DNA of 64,000 nucleotides from Mycobacterium heidelbergense (lineage in GTDB: Bacteria > Actinomycetota > Actinomycetes > Mycobacteriales > Mycobacteriaceae). Below are positions 1 to 10,396 of this stretch, piece after piece. The position numbers and the translations under genes are program-made. The notes beneath the pieces are model-generated. The model was not told the DNA's origin. It searched no databases and saw only the letters and a program-made list of their open reading frames with translations. The DNA lies in assembly GCF_010730745.1 (NCBI RefSeq), contig NZ_AP022615.1, positions 868,001-932,000 of the forward strand. The letters are read 5' to 3'. How positions within the stretch are numbered: the stretch's first letter is position 1; the number at the start of each line of letters is the position of its first letter.

Positions 1-1565
1 ATCGCCTCCGGCGACGGCGTCTCATCCGACCGCGGCCCGCCACCGAGGGCCAGCGCCCGGCGCCACAGCGCGGCGACGTCGCGACCACCGAGGCGCCACC
101 GCGGGCCGGTCAGCACCCGCAGCGCCGCCGCGCCGGCCGTCGGGTCGGCGACCAGCCGCAGCATGGCGACGACGTCGGCGACCTCGGGGATCGACAGCAG
201 CCCGGCCAGCCCCACCACCTCGACGGGGATTCCGCGGGCGCGCAGGGCGTCGGCGACGGGCGCGGCGTCGGCGTTGCGGCGCACCAGCACCGCGGCGGTC
301 GGCGGGCAGACGTCGTCGGCCCGGGCCCGCCGGTAGTGCCCCTCGAGCTGGTCGGCGATCCATTCGCGCTCGGCGGCCACGTCGGCGAGCAACGCGCAGC
401 GGACGGTGCCGGGCGGGGCGTCCGGGCGCGGGCGCAGCGCGTGCACCGCCACCGACCGTCGCCGCGCCTCCGCCGAGACGGCGTTGGCCACCCGCAGGGC
501 GCGGGGCGGGTTGCGCCAGCTGGTCCGCAGCTCGAGGACGGGCGCGGGGGTGCCGTCGGAGCGGGGGAAGTCGGTGGTGAACCGCGGCAGGTTGGTCGCC
601 GAGGCGCCGCGCCAGCCGTAGATCGACTGGATCGGGTCGCCGACCGCCGTCAGCGCCAACGCGTCGTCGCCGTCGTCGTGGCCGCCCCCGAACAGGGCCG
701 ACAGCGCGATGCGCTGGGCGTGCCCGGTGTCCTGGTACTCGTCGAGCAGCACCACCCGGTAGCGTTTCCGCAGGTCTTCGCCGACCTGTGGAAACGCCGA
801 CGCCAGCCGCGCGGCCGAGGCCATCTGGGCGCCGAAGTCCATCACCTTCGCGGCGCGCATCCGCTCGTGCAGCGCGTCGAGCAGCGGCACCAGCTCGGCG
901 CGCTCGGTCTGGGTGGCCAGCAGCCGCAGCAGCCACTGGTTGGGTCCGCGGTCGCGCTGGTAGGGGCCCGCCGGCAGGGTGTGGATCAGCCGTTCCAGCT
1001 CGACGTGGGTGTCGCGGAGCTGGCGGGTGTCGACCAGGTGCTCGGCCAGCTGGCCCCTCAGCCGCAGCACCATCGAGGTGACCGCGGCCGGGGTCTTGTC
1101 GGTGCGCAGCTCGCCGCGGTACCCGCTGACCACGTCGAAGGCCAGCTGCCATAGCTCGGTCTCGCCGAGCAGCCGGGTGTCGGGCTCGACGGGCAGCAGC
1201 AGGCCGTAGTCGCGCAGCAGCGAGCCCGCGAAGGCGTGGTAGGTGCTGACCACCGGGGTGCCCGCCGGTTCGGCGACCGCGGGGCCGGTGCCGGACAGCC
1301 GGGCCAGCCGGGACCGGACCCGGCGCAGCAGCTGGCCGGCCGCCTTGCGGGTGAACGTCAACCCCAGCACCTGGCCGGGTTCGGCGTAGCCGTTGGCGAC
1401 GAGCCACACCACCCGCGCGGCCATCGTCTCGGTTTTGCCGGCGCCGGCGCCGGCGATGACGACCAGCGGGCCGGGCGGGGCGGCGATGACGGCGGCCTGC
1501 TCGGCGGTGGGCGGGAAAAGCCCCAGCGCGCAAGCCAATTCGGCCGGGCTGTAGCGCGGGTTCAC
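1..1565 (-). CDS. adnB: AdnB subunit of the AdnAB helicase-nuclease (partial, 3' end outside the window)
   Basis: ATP-dependent DNA motor subunit that with AdnA resects double-strand breaks. The N-terminal 521 codons are present and read open to the left edge. A Walker A motif AGAGAGKT lies at about residues 38-45, LTFTRKAA follows as motif Ia, and the UvrD/Rep-type motif II reads LLDEYQDT. The RecB-like nuclease domain expected at the C-terminus is not in view. GTG start at 1565-1563 overlaps the adnA stop by 4 bases (GTGA), so the two are translationally coupled. It is the orthologue of M. tuberculosis Rv3201c by context and motifs. The assignment is firm; only the missing C-terminus cannot be checked. 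Confidence 0.93.
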   Translation of the reverse strand, partial: MNPRYSPAELACALGLFPPTAEQAAVIAAPPGPLVVIAGAGAGKTETMAARVVWLVANGYAEPGQVLGLTFTRKAAGQLLRRVRSRLARLSGTGPAVAEPAGTPVVSTYHAFAGSLLRDYGLLLPVEPDTRLLGETELWQLAFDVVSGYRGELRTDKTPAAVTSMVLRLRGQLAEHLVDTRQLRDTHVELERLIHTLPAGPYQRDRGPNQWLLRLLATQTERAELVPLLDALHERMRAAKVMDFGAQMASAARLASAFPQVGEDLRKRYRVVLLDEYQDTGHAQRIALSALFGGGHDDGDDALALTAVGDPIQSIYGWRGASATNLPRFTTDFPRSDGTPAPVLELRTSWRNPPRALRVANAVSAEARRRSVAVHALRPRPDAPPGTVRCALLADVAAEREWIADQLEGHYRRARADDVCPPTAAVLVRRNADAAPVADALRARGIPVEVVGLAGLLSIPEVADVVAMLRLVADPTAGAAALRVLTGPRWRLGGRDVAALWRRALALGGGPRSDETPSPEA

Positions 1566-4500
1566 GACGCTGACCCGTCGGCGTGGGCCGGGCAGCCCGG
1601 CCGTATCGGGCAGTGCGCGCAGCCGTCGTTGCGCCGGGCGATGAACCGCGGCCCGGCCGTCGCGTCGGCGGCCAGCCGGACGAGGTCGCGCCATTCGTCG
1701 CGGGCGGCCGCCGTCAGGGGATCCTGCTCGCGCACGGTCACGCCGGTGGCCCCCGGCCTGCCCAGGTAGACCAGCCGCCCGCCGCCGGGCTCCGTGCCGG
1801 CGGGGAAGGCGGGGAACAAGCCCTCGGCGACCGCCAGCTGGTACATCGCCAGCTGGGCGTGTTGTTGGGCGTCGTCCTTGCTGACCGGCGTCTTGCCGGT
1901 CTTGATGTCGACGATCACCGGCCGGCCGGCCCCGTCGCGTTCCAGTCGGTCGACGCGGCCGCGCAGCCGGATTCCGCCGCCGTCGCCGCGCGGCGTCGGC
2001 AGGGTCGCGTCGACCTCGACCTCGACGCCGACCTCGGTCAGTTCGCCGCGGGTCCGCGCCCGCCACTCGACGAATGCCTCGATCATCGCGCGGTGGCGGG
2101 CCAGCTCGTTGGCCGAATGCCAGTCGGCGTCGAAGGGCAGGTGCTTCCAGGCCCGGTCCAGTTCGGCCAGCAACTCCGATTCGCTTTTGTTCGGCTCGGC
2201 GATCAGCGCATGCAGCACCGAGCCGATGGTGGACCGCAGATCGCGCGCGTTCGTCCCGCCGTGCCGTTCGGCCAGCCAGCGCAGCGGGCAATCGTTGAGC
2301 GTCTGCAGGGTCGACGGCGTCAGCGTGACGAGGTCGCCGCCGCCCCGCAGCGGTTCGGTGGTGCTGACCGGGATCAGGCCGTGCCAGCCGGCCGGGTCGG
2401 CGCCCGGCACGCCGGCTTTGGCCAGCCGGGCCAATTGCGTTGCCGCGCAATGGCGGGTGGCGTCGTCCACGGCGCCCTCGGGCGCGCACACCACGCCGCG
2501 CAACCGGCCCACCAGCGCGGCCGTGGACAGCACCCGAGGCGCCGAGACCGGTTGCGCGTCAACGGGATCGCCGTCACCGTCGGCCCACTGCGCGATCTCG
2601 GCGAAGAACGCCGACGGCAGCGCCGCCTCCCCGTCGGCCCCGCCGGTGTCGCCGTCTGCGGCCGTCACCAGCAGCCGGCGCCGGGCCCGGCCCATCGCCG
2701 CCACCAGCAGCCTGCGCTCCTCGGCCAGCAGCGGCGCCCGCGCCGAGGCGTCCTCGGTGACGCCGTCCAGCGCGTCGAGCAAGCGCTGGGTGCCCAGCAC
2801 GCCGCCCCGCGGAATCGTGTTGGGCCACAGGCCGTCCTGCAGCCCCGCGACGACCACGAAGTCCCATTCGTGTCCGAGCGCGGCGTGGGCGCTGAGCACC
2901 CGGACCTGCTGCACCTCCGTCGCCGGCTCGGGGTTGGCGCTCGGCAGTCGCAGCGCCGCGACGTGCTCGACGAGCCCGCGCAGCGACGCGCCCGGCGTGC
3001 GGGACACGTAGTGGTCGGTGACGTCGAACAGGGCGGTCACCGCCTCCAGGTCCCGGGTCGCCTGGGCGCCGGCGGGGCCGCCGCGCTCGGCGGCCGACAG
3101 CCAGCGACGCTGCAGACCGGACCGGTGCCAGGCGGCCCACAGGGTGTGGCGCGGGTCTTGGCCCTCGCGGTGGCAGCGCGCGGCCGCGTCCAGCACCGCA
3201 CGCACCCGCCGCAGCGGGCGGGAGCGCGCGTCGGCGCGCAGCGCCCCGGCCAGGAGACCCCCGGGGTCGCCCGGCGGACGGTCCGGGTGGGCGCGCAGCA
3301 GGGTGCGGCGCAGCTGCCGAAGCGACACCGGATCGACGTGGCCGATGGGCCCGGTCAGCAAGGCCAGCGCCCGGGCGTCGTCGAGCCCGTCGGCGGTGGC
3401 AGCCAGGACGGTGAGCAGCGCCCGGGCCGCGGGCTCGTCGGCCAGCGGTCCGCCGTGCGGCGGCGCCGCGACCGGCACCCCGGCGGCGGCCAGGGCCCGT
3501 GGCAGCCGCGCGCCGGCCCGCGGCACCGACCGGACGATGACCGCCATCTGCGACCAGGGAACCCCGTCGATCAGGTGCGCGCGCCGCAGCGCGTCGGCGA
3601 TCATGGCCGCCTCCGCGTGCGCCGAGGCGGCCAGGCGCACGGTGACCGAGCCGTCCTCGGCGCCGGCGCCGTCGATGTGCCTGCCGGCGCTGGTGCCGGG
3701 CAGCCGGCCCGCGATGCCGCTGACGACGCGCGCCACGGCCGGCGCGCAGCGATGCGACACCGTCAGCGTCACCGACGGCGAATCGTCGGCCAACAACCCG
3801 GAGGCCTCGCCGCCCCGGAAGCCGAACACCGCCTGGTTGGGGTCGCCGGCGATCAGGGTCACATCGGCGCCCGCGGCCAGCACCCGGACCAGGCGGGCCG
3901 CCTGCGGGTCGAGTTGCTGGGCATCGTCGATCAGCAAGACGCGGATGCGGGCGCGTTCGGCCGCGAGCAATTCCGGGTCGACCGCGAACGCCTCCAGCGC
4001 GGCACCCACGAGTTCGGCCGCGCCCAGCGCCGGCGTCGTCGCCTGCAGCAGCATCACCTGCTCGTACTGTCGCGCGAATCGACCCGCGGCGGCCCATTCC
4101 GGACGCCGGCACTGACGGCCCAGCCGCTCCAGCTCCCGCGGCTCCACGCCGCGTTCGGCGCAGCGCGCCATCAGGTTTCGCAGTTCGGTGGCGAAGCCGG
4201 CGGTGCTCAGGGCGGGCAGCAGGTGGGCCGGCCACGCGGTGGCCGCACGCGGGCCGTCCTCGAGGTCACCGGCCAGCAGCTCCCGGATGATCGCGTCCTG
4301 CTCGGCGCTGGTGACCAGCCGGGGCGGCGCGTCGCCGGCACGCTCGGCGGCCCGCCGCAGGACCGCGTACGCGTAGCCGTGCACCGTGCGCACCAGCGGC
4401 TCGCGGACGGCGGTCCGGCCGCCGCCGGCGCGCCGCGACCGCAGCAGCGCCATCGTCAGCGCGCTGCGCGCCCGCACCCCGATCCGGCCCGAACCGGTAA

Positions 4501-4675
4501 GCAGCAGGACCGATTCCGGATCGACACCGGCGCCGATCCAGGCGACCGCGGCGTCGACCAGCAGGCCGCTCTTGCCCGTGCCGGGCCCGCCCAGCACTCG
4601 CACCCGCCCGCGCAGGTCGGGCGCCAGAACCGCGCGCGCCTCGGCGTCCCAGGTGTACGACATGGCTGCATGCAA
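1562..4675 (-). CDS. adnA: AdnA subunit of the AdnAB helicase-nuclease
   Basis: Partner of AdnB in the mycobacterial end-resection machine (Rv3202c orthologue); 1037 residues. The N-terminal UvrD-like motor has Walker A GGPGTGKS near residue 30 and motif II reading LLIDDAQQ. The C-terminal RecB-like nuclease carries VDIKTGK, with the metal-binding Asp and catalytic Lys. An iron-sulphur set is visible as LNDCPLRWL before the nuclease core and CAHCPIRPGC near the end. First gene of the adnA-adnB pair. ATG at 4675 is used; a second in-frame ATG four codons on (4663, MSYTWDAEA) is equally plausible because neither has a strong Shine-Dalgarno sequence. Confidence 0.93.
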   Translation of the reverse strand: MHAAMSYTWDAEARAVLAPDLRGRVRVLGGPGTGKSGLLVDAAVAWIGAGVDPESVLLLTGSGRIGVRARSALTMALLRSRRAGGGRTAVREPLVRTVHGYAYAVLRRAAERAGDAPPRLVTSAEQDAIIRELLAGDLEDGPRAATAWPAHLLPALSTAGFATELRNLMARCAERGVEPRELERLGRQCRRPEWAAAGRFARQYEQVMLLQATTPALGAAELVGAALEAFAVDPELLAAERARIRVLLIDDAQQLDPQAARLVRVLAAGADVTLIAGDPNQAVFGFRGGEASGLLADDSPSVTLTVSHRCAPAVARVVSGIAGRLPGTSAGRHIDGAGAEDGSVTVRLAASAHAEAAMIADALRRAHLIDGVPWSQMAVIVRSVPRAGARLPRALAAAGVPVAAPPHGGPLADEPAARALLTVLAATADGLDDARALALLTGPIGHVDPVSLRQLRRTLLRAHPDRPPGDPGGLLAGALRADARSRPLRRVRAVLDAAARCHREGQDPRHTLWAAWHRSGLQRRWLSAAERGGPAGAQATRDLEAVTALFDVTDHYVSRTPGASLRGLVEHVAALRLPSANPEPATEVQQVRVLSAHAALGHEWDFVVVAGLQDGLWPNTIPRGGVLGTQRLLDALDGVTEDASARAPLLAEERRLLVAAMGRARRRLLVTAADGDTGGADGEAALPSAFFAEIAQWADGDGDPVDAQPVSAPRVLSTAALVGRLRGVVCAPEGAVDDATRHCAATQLARLAKAGVPGADPAGWHGLIPVSTTEPLRGGGDLVTLTPSTLQTLNDCPLRWLAERHGGTNARDLRSTIGSVLHALIAEPNKSESELLAELDRAWKHLPFDADWHSANELARHRAMIEAFVEWRARTRGELTEVGVEVEVDATLPTPRGDGGGIRLRGRVDRLERDGAGRPVIVDIKTGKTPVSKDDAQQHAQLAMYQLAVAEGLFPAFPAGTEPGGGRLVYLGRPGATGVTVREQDPLTAAARDEWRDLVRLAADATAGPRFIARRNDGCAHCPIRPGCPAHADGSAS

Positions 4676-4775
4676 TCACGGCGGTCTGACAAGTAGGTCC
4701 GCCCGCCGGATGCTGGATCCGGATACTGGACGTCAGACAGCCGAAACGCCCCGCGAGGTGAGAAGGGATTGGATC

Positions 4776-4988
4776 GTGAACGACGTCGAGGGCTCGCACT
4801 CTCCCGGTCCCGGGGACGGGGTGCCCGAGGCGGACGCGGCCGAGCAGCGGCAGGTTATCGACGACGACGAGGCCGGCCTGGACACCGCGTACCTGGAGGC
4901 CGCCACCGATCGCGATGCCGACGAGGCCGACGTGATCGAGCAGGCGATCGTCGTCCCCACCGACGACGATTGGGATGACGCTCCCTGA
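4776..4988 (+). CDS. Small, extremely acidic conserved-type hypothetical protein
   Basis: A 70-residue protein starting at GTG 4776, preceded by the purine-rich AGAAGGGA at 4761-4768. About 23 residues are Asp or Glu against only two Arg and no Lys, and it ends in DDDWDDAP. There is no membrane segment and no motif I recognise. It is divergent from adnA with a 100-base gap and lies just upstream of the lipV-like gene. GC-rich codon use, a good start context and position support a real gene. Function is unknown; acidity alone would fit a protein-binding or DNA-mimic role, but that is speculation. Confidence 0.7.
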   Translation: MNDVEGSHSPGPGDGVPEADAAEQRQVIDDDEAGLDTAYLEAATDRDADEADVIEQAIVVPTDDDWDDAP

Positions 4989-5035
4989 GCCGGGCGCCCG
5001 GCGACACCGGTGATGCCACCTGGCACCATCGACGG

Positions 5036-5821
5036 GTGATCGCCGACCTGCACGTGCACCGCTACGGTCCGGCCGGTCCGGTGCGGATGCTCGCCATTCA
5101 CGGCCTGACCGGTTACGGCGGGCGCTGGCGGCACCTGGCCGGCCACCTGCCCGAAATCGCCGTCGCCGCACCAGATTTGGTGGGCCACGGCAGGTCATCG
5201 TGGGCGGCGCCGTGGACCATCGACGCCAACGTCTCGGCGCTGGGGGCGCTGCTCGACGACGAGGCCGGCGCGCCGGTGCTGGTGGTCGGGCACTCGTTCG
5301 GCGGCGCGCTGGCGATACATCTGGCCGCGGCCCGCCCGGACCGGGTGGCGGCGCTGCTGCTGCTCGACCCGGCGGTCGGGTTGGACGGCGGCTGGATGCG
5401 CGACATCGCCCACGCGATGTTTTCCTCCCCCGACTACCCCGACGCCGCGGAGGCCCGCGCGGAAAAGGCGGCCGGCTCCTGGGCGGACGTGGACCCCGCG
5501 CTGCTCGACACCGAGATCGCCGAGCACCTGATCGAGCTGCCGAACGGGCGCCGCGGCTGGCGCGTCAGCCTGCCGGCGGTGATGTCGTACTGGAGCGAGC
5601 TGGCCCGCGACGTCGTGCTGCCGCCGGCCGGAACTCCCACGGTGCTGGTGCGGGCGAAGCAAACCTCGCCGCCGTACGTCAGCGACCGGCTGATCGCGGG
5701 ACTCGAGCAACGCCTGGGGCCCGATTTCGAGCTGCTGGATTTCGACTGCGACCACATGGTGCCCTACGCCAGGCCGACCGAAGTCGCGGCACTGGCGCGC
5801 ACGCTGTTGGAAGCCCGCTGA
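5036..5821 (+). CDS. lipV: Alpha/beta-hydrolase, LipV-type
   Basis: Serine hydrolase of the alpha/beta fold, 261 residues, orthologous by position to Rv3203 (lipV). The oxyanion region HGLTG is at residues 22-26, the nucleophile elbow GHSFGG places the catalytic serine at residue 87, and DCDHMVPY near residue 247 supplies the catalytic histidine. No signal peptide is seen, so it is probably cytosolic. It starts at GTG 5036. Substrate cannot be read from the sequence; an ester or lipid ester is expected for the family. The next gene starts two bases after its stop, suggesting co-transcription. Confidence 0.88.
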   Translation: MIADLHVHRYGPAGPVRMLAIHGLTGYGGRWRHLAGHLPEIAVAAPDLVGHGRSSWAAPWTIDANVSALGALLDDEAGAPVLVVGHSFGGALAIHLAAARPDRVAALLLLDPAVGLDGGWMRDIAHAMFSSPDYPDAAEARAEKAAGSWADVDPALLDTEIAEHLIELPNGRRGWRVSLPAVMSYWSELARDVVLPPAGTPTVLVRAKQTSPPYVSDRLIAGLEQRLGPDFELLDFDCDHMVPYARPTEVAALARTLLEAR

Positions 5822-5823
5822 CC

Positions 5824-6132
5824 GTGGCTCCGGTGACCGACGAGCAGGTCGAGCGGGTGCGGTCGCTGGTCGCGGCGATACCGTCCGGCCGCGTCGCCAC
5901 CTATGGCGACATCGCCGCCGTCGCAGGGCTTTCCAGCCCGCGCATCGTCGGATGGATCATGCGGACCGACTCCTCGGACCTGCCGTGGCACCGCGTGATC
6001 ACCGCGTCCGGGCGGCCCGCGCGGCATCTGACCACCCGGCAGCTGGAGTTGCTGCGCGCCGAAGGCGTCCTCGCCGCCGACGGCAAGGTCGCGCTGAACG
6101 ACGTCCGCTACGAGTTCCCGTCCGGCGCTTAG
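5824..6132 (+). CDS. Alkyltransferase-like (ATL) DNA-binding repair protein
   Basis: A 102-residue protein of the O6-alkylguanine-DNA methyltransferase fold. The usual PCHRV active site reads PWHRV here, so the alkyl-accepting cysteine is replaced by tryptophan; that is the mark of ATL proteins such as E. coli YbaZ, which bind O6-alkylguanine and hand the lesion to nucleotide excision repair instead of reversing it. The helix-turn-helix part (RVATYGDIAAVAG) is intact. GTG start at 5824, with an alternative GTG at 5833; it follows lipV with a two-base gap. Its stop overlaps the convergent gene at 6129 by 4 bases. Rv3204 orthologue by position. Confidence 0.9.
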   Translation: MAPVTDEQVERVRSLVAAIPSGRVATYGDIAAVAGLSSPRIVGWIMRTDSSDLPWHRVITASGRPARHLTTRQLELLRAEGVLAADGKVALNDVRYEFPSGA

Positions 6133-6983
6133 AGCACCAGCCGGACCAGGGCCGCGGTGCGGGCCAGACCCGGGAACGCCTCGGCGGTCGACCGCGGGTG
6201 CAGCGCGTGGACCGCCAGGCGAAACATCAACGCCCGCAACAACATCTGCGGCCACTCCGGCAGGGCGTTCCAGCGTTCGATGAGCCCGTCGTCGGCCTCG
6301 CCCCAGGACAGCGCGTCGACGACCACCACGCCCGCGGCCCACGACGCGGGGCGCCAGTAGGGCGTGATGTCGGTGATCCCCGGCGCCGCCGTGCCGATGA
6401 AAAGCACTGTGCCGTAGAGGTCTCCGTGCACCAGCTGGTTGGGGCTCTTGGTCGGCCGCCGCAGGGTGGCGAGCTGGTTGATCAGCTCGACCGATCGCTC
6501 GCTGTCCGCCGAGGGTGGCGCCGTCCGCGTGCCCGGCGGCACCGAGGCCAGCGGGCGTTCCTCCCAGGCGGCGCGGTCGGCGGCGATGAAGACGTCGACG
6601 TCCCCCCAGGGCGCGGTGGGCCCCTGGGTCAGGAAGCGGGGGCGTTCCAGTTTGCCGGTCGCCTCGTGCAGGCGCACCGCCGCCGAGACGACCTCGTCAT
6701 GCCGGGGCTCCGGCGTGCCGGCGACGAAGGTATCCGCCCGCCACCCCGACACCACGTATCGCCCGTCGGTCGAGCGGACCGGCCGGGCCAGCCGCACCCC
6801 GTCGACGAACAGCGTCTCCCGCACCCGGGCCGACCAGGCCGCGCGGGCGTGGTCGGCCACGATCGACAAGACGACTTCGCCGCATCGCCAACCGCCTTCC
6901 CAGCCGGCACCCAGGGCGACGGGCTTCGTACCGGTCAAACCGAACGCCGCCAGCACATGCTCCGGCGGTGGCTCGAGATTCAC
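6129..6983 (-). CDS. TIGR02569 family protein (aminoglycoside-phosphotransferase-like fold)
   Basis: A 284-residue protein of an actinobacterial family with a kinase-like fold; Rv3205c orthologue by position. Kinase-like elements include VHGDLYGTVLF (the HGD catalytic-loop signature of APH-type proteins) and a downstream ITDITPYWRP that stands where the metal-binding Asp is expected. No membrane segment is present. GTG start at 6983. The start lies 36 bases from the moeZ stop, so it may be the second gene of a moeZ operon. The phosphoacceptor, if any, is unknown. Confidence 0.8.
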   Translation of the reverse strand: MNLEPPPEHVLAAFGLTGTKPVALGAGWEGGWRCGEVVLSIVADHARAAWSARVRETLFVDGVRLARPVRSTDGRYVVSGWRADTFVAGTPEPRHDEVVSAAVRLHEATGKLERPRFLTQGPTAPWGDVDVFIAADRAAWEERPLASVPPGTRTAPPSADSERSVELINQLATLRRPTKSPNQLVHGDLYGTVLFIGTAAPGITDITPYWRPASWAAGVVVVDALSWGEADDGLIERWNALPEWPQMLLRALMFRLAVHALHPRSTAEAFPGLARTAALVRLVL

Positions 6984-7019
6984 ACGGGTAGCCTAGACGA
7001 GCTAAGCCGGGGCATCGGG

Positions 7020-8216
<1,197 letters not shown>

Positions 8217-8348
8217 CGAACATCTCCTCGGTTGGCTTCGCGATCAAGTTCTGGTGCGTCGTCCAACGTCCATCACAGCAGTTGGCGTAGACGACGGCAA
8301 TGAGGTCAACGCCCGGGCCGCCGGGGTTGTTTCCCGGGATGACGCCGT

Positions 8349-8404
8349 CGAGCGTCACGCCAGCGTGGCAGTCGACGTCGAGCGCCACGCTGGCGTGACG
8401 CTCG
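8349..8404. repeat. Perfect 21-bp inverted repeat, probable terminator
   Basis: Arms at 8349-8369 and 8384-8404 are exact reverse complements around a 14-base spacer. It lies in the 248-base gap between the 3' end of the DUF3152 gene (8465) and the start of moeZ (8216), both on the minus strand, so it could end transcription of the former. No T-tract follows. The flank at 8405-8450 has further short CGGCGCC repeats. Confidence 0.8.
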
Positions 8405-8464
8405 CGGCGCCGACGGCGCCAGGAAAGCGGCGGCGCCCGAAGCGGCGCCAGGGATGCGGGCTCG

Positions 8465-9499
8465 TCAGGCGATCGGATACGGCCACGGGTTGAATCGGCA
8501 CGTCTTCCCGTCGGCCTTGACGAAGTCCGGGTCGAACTTGGCGGCGTCGTCGTTGGACGTGGAGAACGTCTGCTGCATCATCACCGGCGCCAGACCGCCC
8601 TGCTGTTCGCAGGGCTCGTGCCGCACGTACCCGATGGCGTGGCCGACCTCGTGGTTGATCACGTACTGCCGGTAGGAGCCGATGTCGCCCTCAAAGGGAA
8701 CGGCCCCGCGCACCCAGCGGGCCTCGTTGATGAAGACCCGCGCCTGCCGGTCGGCCCCGTATACCGGGTTGTAGCAGGACGTCTCCAGCCGGAATTCGTA
8801 GCCGCACCCCTCGCGCACCGTCACCGGGGACACCAGCGAGATGCGGAAGTCGGGCTTGCCCCCGCCGCTCCCGTCGACCCGGACGAACGCGAATTGCGGG
8901 TTGTGCGTCCACCCCTTGGGATTGGCCAGCGTCTGGTCGACCATCTGGGCGAAGGCGTCGTCGCCGCCGAACATGGTGGGGTCGATGCCGTTTTCGACCT
9001 CGACGGTGTAGTGGAACACCTTGGCGGTGCCCTGACCGATCTGCGGTGTCACGCCCGGCACGATATGCCAGGTCTTGTCGCCCGCCTCGGTGAACGGGCC
9101 GCCGTCCGGCAGCGTCCCGGCCGGCAGATTGGCGTCGAAGGCAGCGAGCCCGCGGGGCGGCGCGTCGATGATCGAGGTGCCCACCGCGCCGATGTCCGGT
9201 GGGCCCTGGATCTGTTGAGTCGCAGCCGGTTTCGGCGCACCGGTGCCGGTCACCGCCTGGTAGATCACCAGCGCGGAGAGCGCGACCAGGGCGGGCAACG
9301 CATACGCGCGCCAGCCGTAAGTGGATAGGAACCGTCCCAGCCAGGTTTGTTTGCGCCATTGGCGCGGCCGCTCGCGGTCGGCCCGGGCGCGTCCGGCGTC
9401 CCGGGCGAGGGGATCACGCAGTGCCCGAAGCGGTTCTCGCCACTCGTCACGCAGCATCGGAGCTCGACCGGTGCCGTGCCCGGGCCGCTGGGACGTCAT
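8465..9499 (-). CDS. Membrane-anchored DUF3152 protein with zinc-protease motif
   Basis: A 344-residue protein; Rv3207c orthologue by position. It has a basic, Arg-rich cytoplasmic N-terminus, one transmembrane helix at about residues 66-86 (YALPALVALSALVIYQ), then an extracytoplasmic domain. HEVGHAIGYVRH at residues 283-294 is a complete HExxHxxxxxH zinc site of metzincin type, followed by cysteines that could form disulfides outside the membrane. This suggests an exported metalloprotease, but no substrate is known to me. Start at ATG 9499 is supported by the intact N-terminal topology; the true start could be slightly downstream. Confidence 0.88.
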   Translation of the reverse strand: MTSQRPGHGTGRAPMLRDEWREPLRALRDPLARDAGRARADRERPRQWRKQTWLGRFLSTYGWRAYALPALVALSALVIYQAVTGTGAPKPAATQQIQGPPDIGAVGTSIIDAPPRGLAAFDANLPAGTLPDGGPFTEAGDKTWHIVPGVTPQIGQGTAKVFHYTVEVENGIDPTMFGGDDAFAQMVDQTLANPKGWTHNPQFAFVRVDGSGGGKPDFRISLVSPVTVREGCGYEFRLETSCYNPVYGADRQARVFINEARWVRGAVPFEGDIGSYRQYVINHEVGHAIGYVRHEPCEQQGGLAPVMMQQTFSTSNDDAAKFDPDFVKADGKTCRFNPWPYPIA

Positions 9500-9709
9500 T
9501 TCCCCAGGATCGCACAGCCGACACCGCGACCGCCCTTGGCGCGCCCGAACGCACCGCGCGACACCGCCTCTGCCAGCGCCGATGGCGGCGATGCCAATCG
9601 CGAAGCCGACACGAGTAGTAATGTCTGTGCGACGAGCCGCGTGCGGCTGGCCCCCGGAGGTGTCCGAAGGCCGGTCGCCGACGATCAGAGACGATCAGAT
9701 GAGGACTGG

Positions 9710-10396
9710 ATGAGCGATCTCGCCAAGGCGGCGGCACGGCGTGCCGTCAAACCGGCCGACCGGTCGCGGCCGGGCGACGGCACGGCGACCGCCAACCGCC
9801 GCGGCAACCGGCTGCCCCGCGACGAGCGTCGCGGCCAATTGCTGATTGTCGCCAGCGACGTCTTTGTCGATCACGGCTACCACGCCGCCGGCATGGACGA
9901 GATCGCCGACCGGGCGGGGGTCAGCAAACCCGTTCTGTATCAACATTTCTCGAGCAAGCTGGAGCTGTATTTGGCGGTGCTGCAGCGGCACGTCGAGAAC
10001 CTGGTCTCCGGCGTGCAGCAGGCATTGAGCACCACCACCGACAACCGGCAACGCCTACACGCGGCGGTCCAGGCGTTTTTCGACTTCATCGAGCACGACA
10101 GCCAGGGTTACCGGCTGATCTTCGAGAACGACTTCGTCACCGAGCCCGAGGTCGCCGCGCAGGTGCGGGTCGCCACCGAATCGTGCACCGACGCCGTGTT
10201 CGACCTGATCAGCGCCGATTCCGGGCTGGACCCGCATCGCGCCCGGATGATCGCCGTCGGACTGGTCGGCATCAGCGTCGACTGCGCCCGGTACTGGCTG
10301 GACTCCGACCGTCCGATTTCCAAGTCGGACGCCGTCGAGGGCACCGTCCAGTTCGCCTGGGGCGGGCTCTCGCACGTCCCGCTTACTCGCCCTTAG
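9710..10396 (+). CDS. TetR-family transcriptional regulator
   Basis: A 228-residue TetR protein (Rv3208 orthologue). After about 45 basic, low-complexity residues the helix-turn-helix spans the region containing MDEIADRAGVSKPVLYQHFSS, and the ligand-binding C-terminal domain is full length. ATG at 9710 is chosen because the frame upstream is not mycobacterial-like. The gene converges on the DUF3107 gene with a 14-base overlap of the 3' ends. The target is not evident from the sequence. Confidence 0.9.
   Translation: MSDLAKAAARRAVKPADRSRPGDGTATANRRGNRLPRDERRGQLLIVASDVFVDHGYHAAGMDEIADRAGVSKPVLYQHFSSKLELYLAVLQRHVENLVSGVQQALSTTTDNRQRLHAAVQAFFDFIEHDSQGYRLIFENDFVTEPEVAAQVRVATESCTDAVFDLISADSGLDPHRARMIAVGLVGISVDCARYWLDSDRPISKSDAVEGTVQFAWGGLSHVPLTRP

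Noticed and set aside
1583..4696. 1037-codon open frame on the plus strand opposite adnA
   Set aside because: It mirrors adnA codon for codon; Arg/Gly/Gln-rich content without motifs shows it is a GC-bias shadow.
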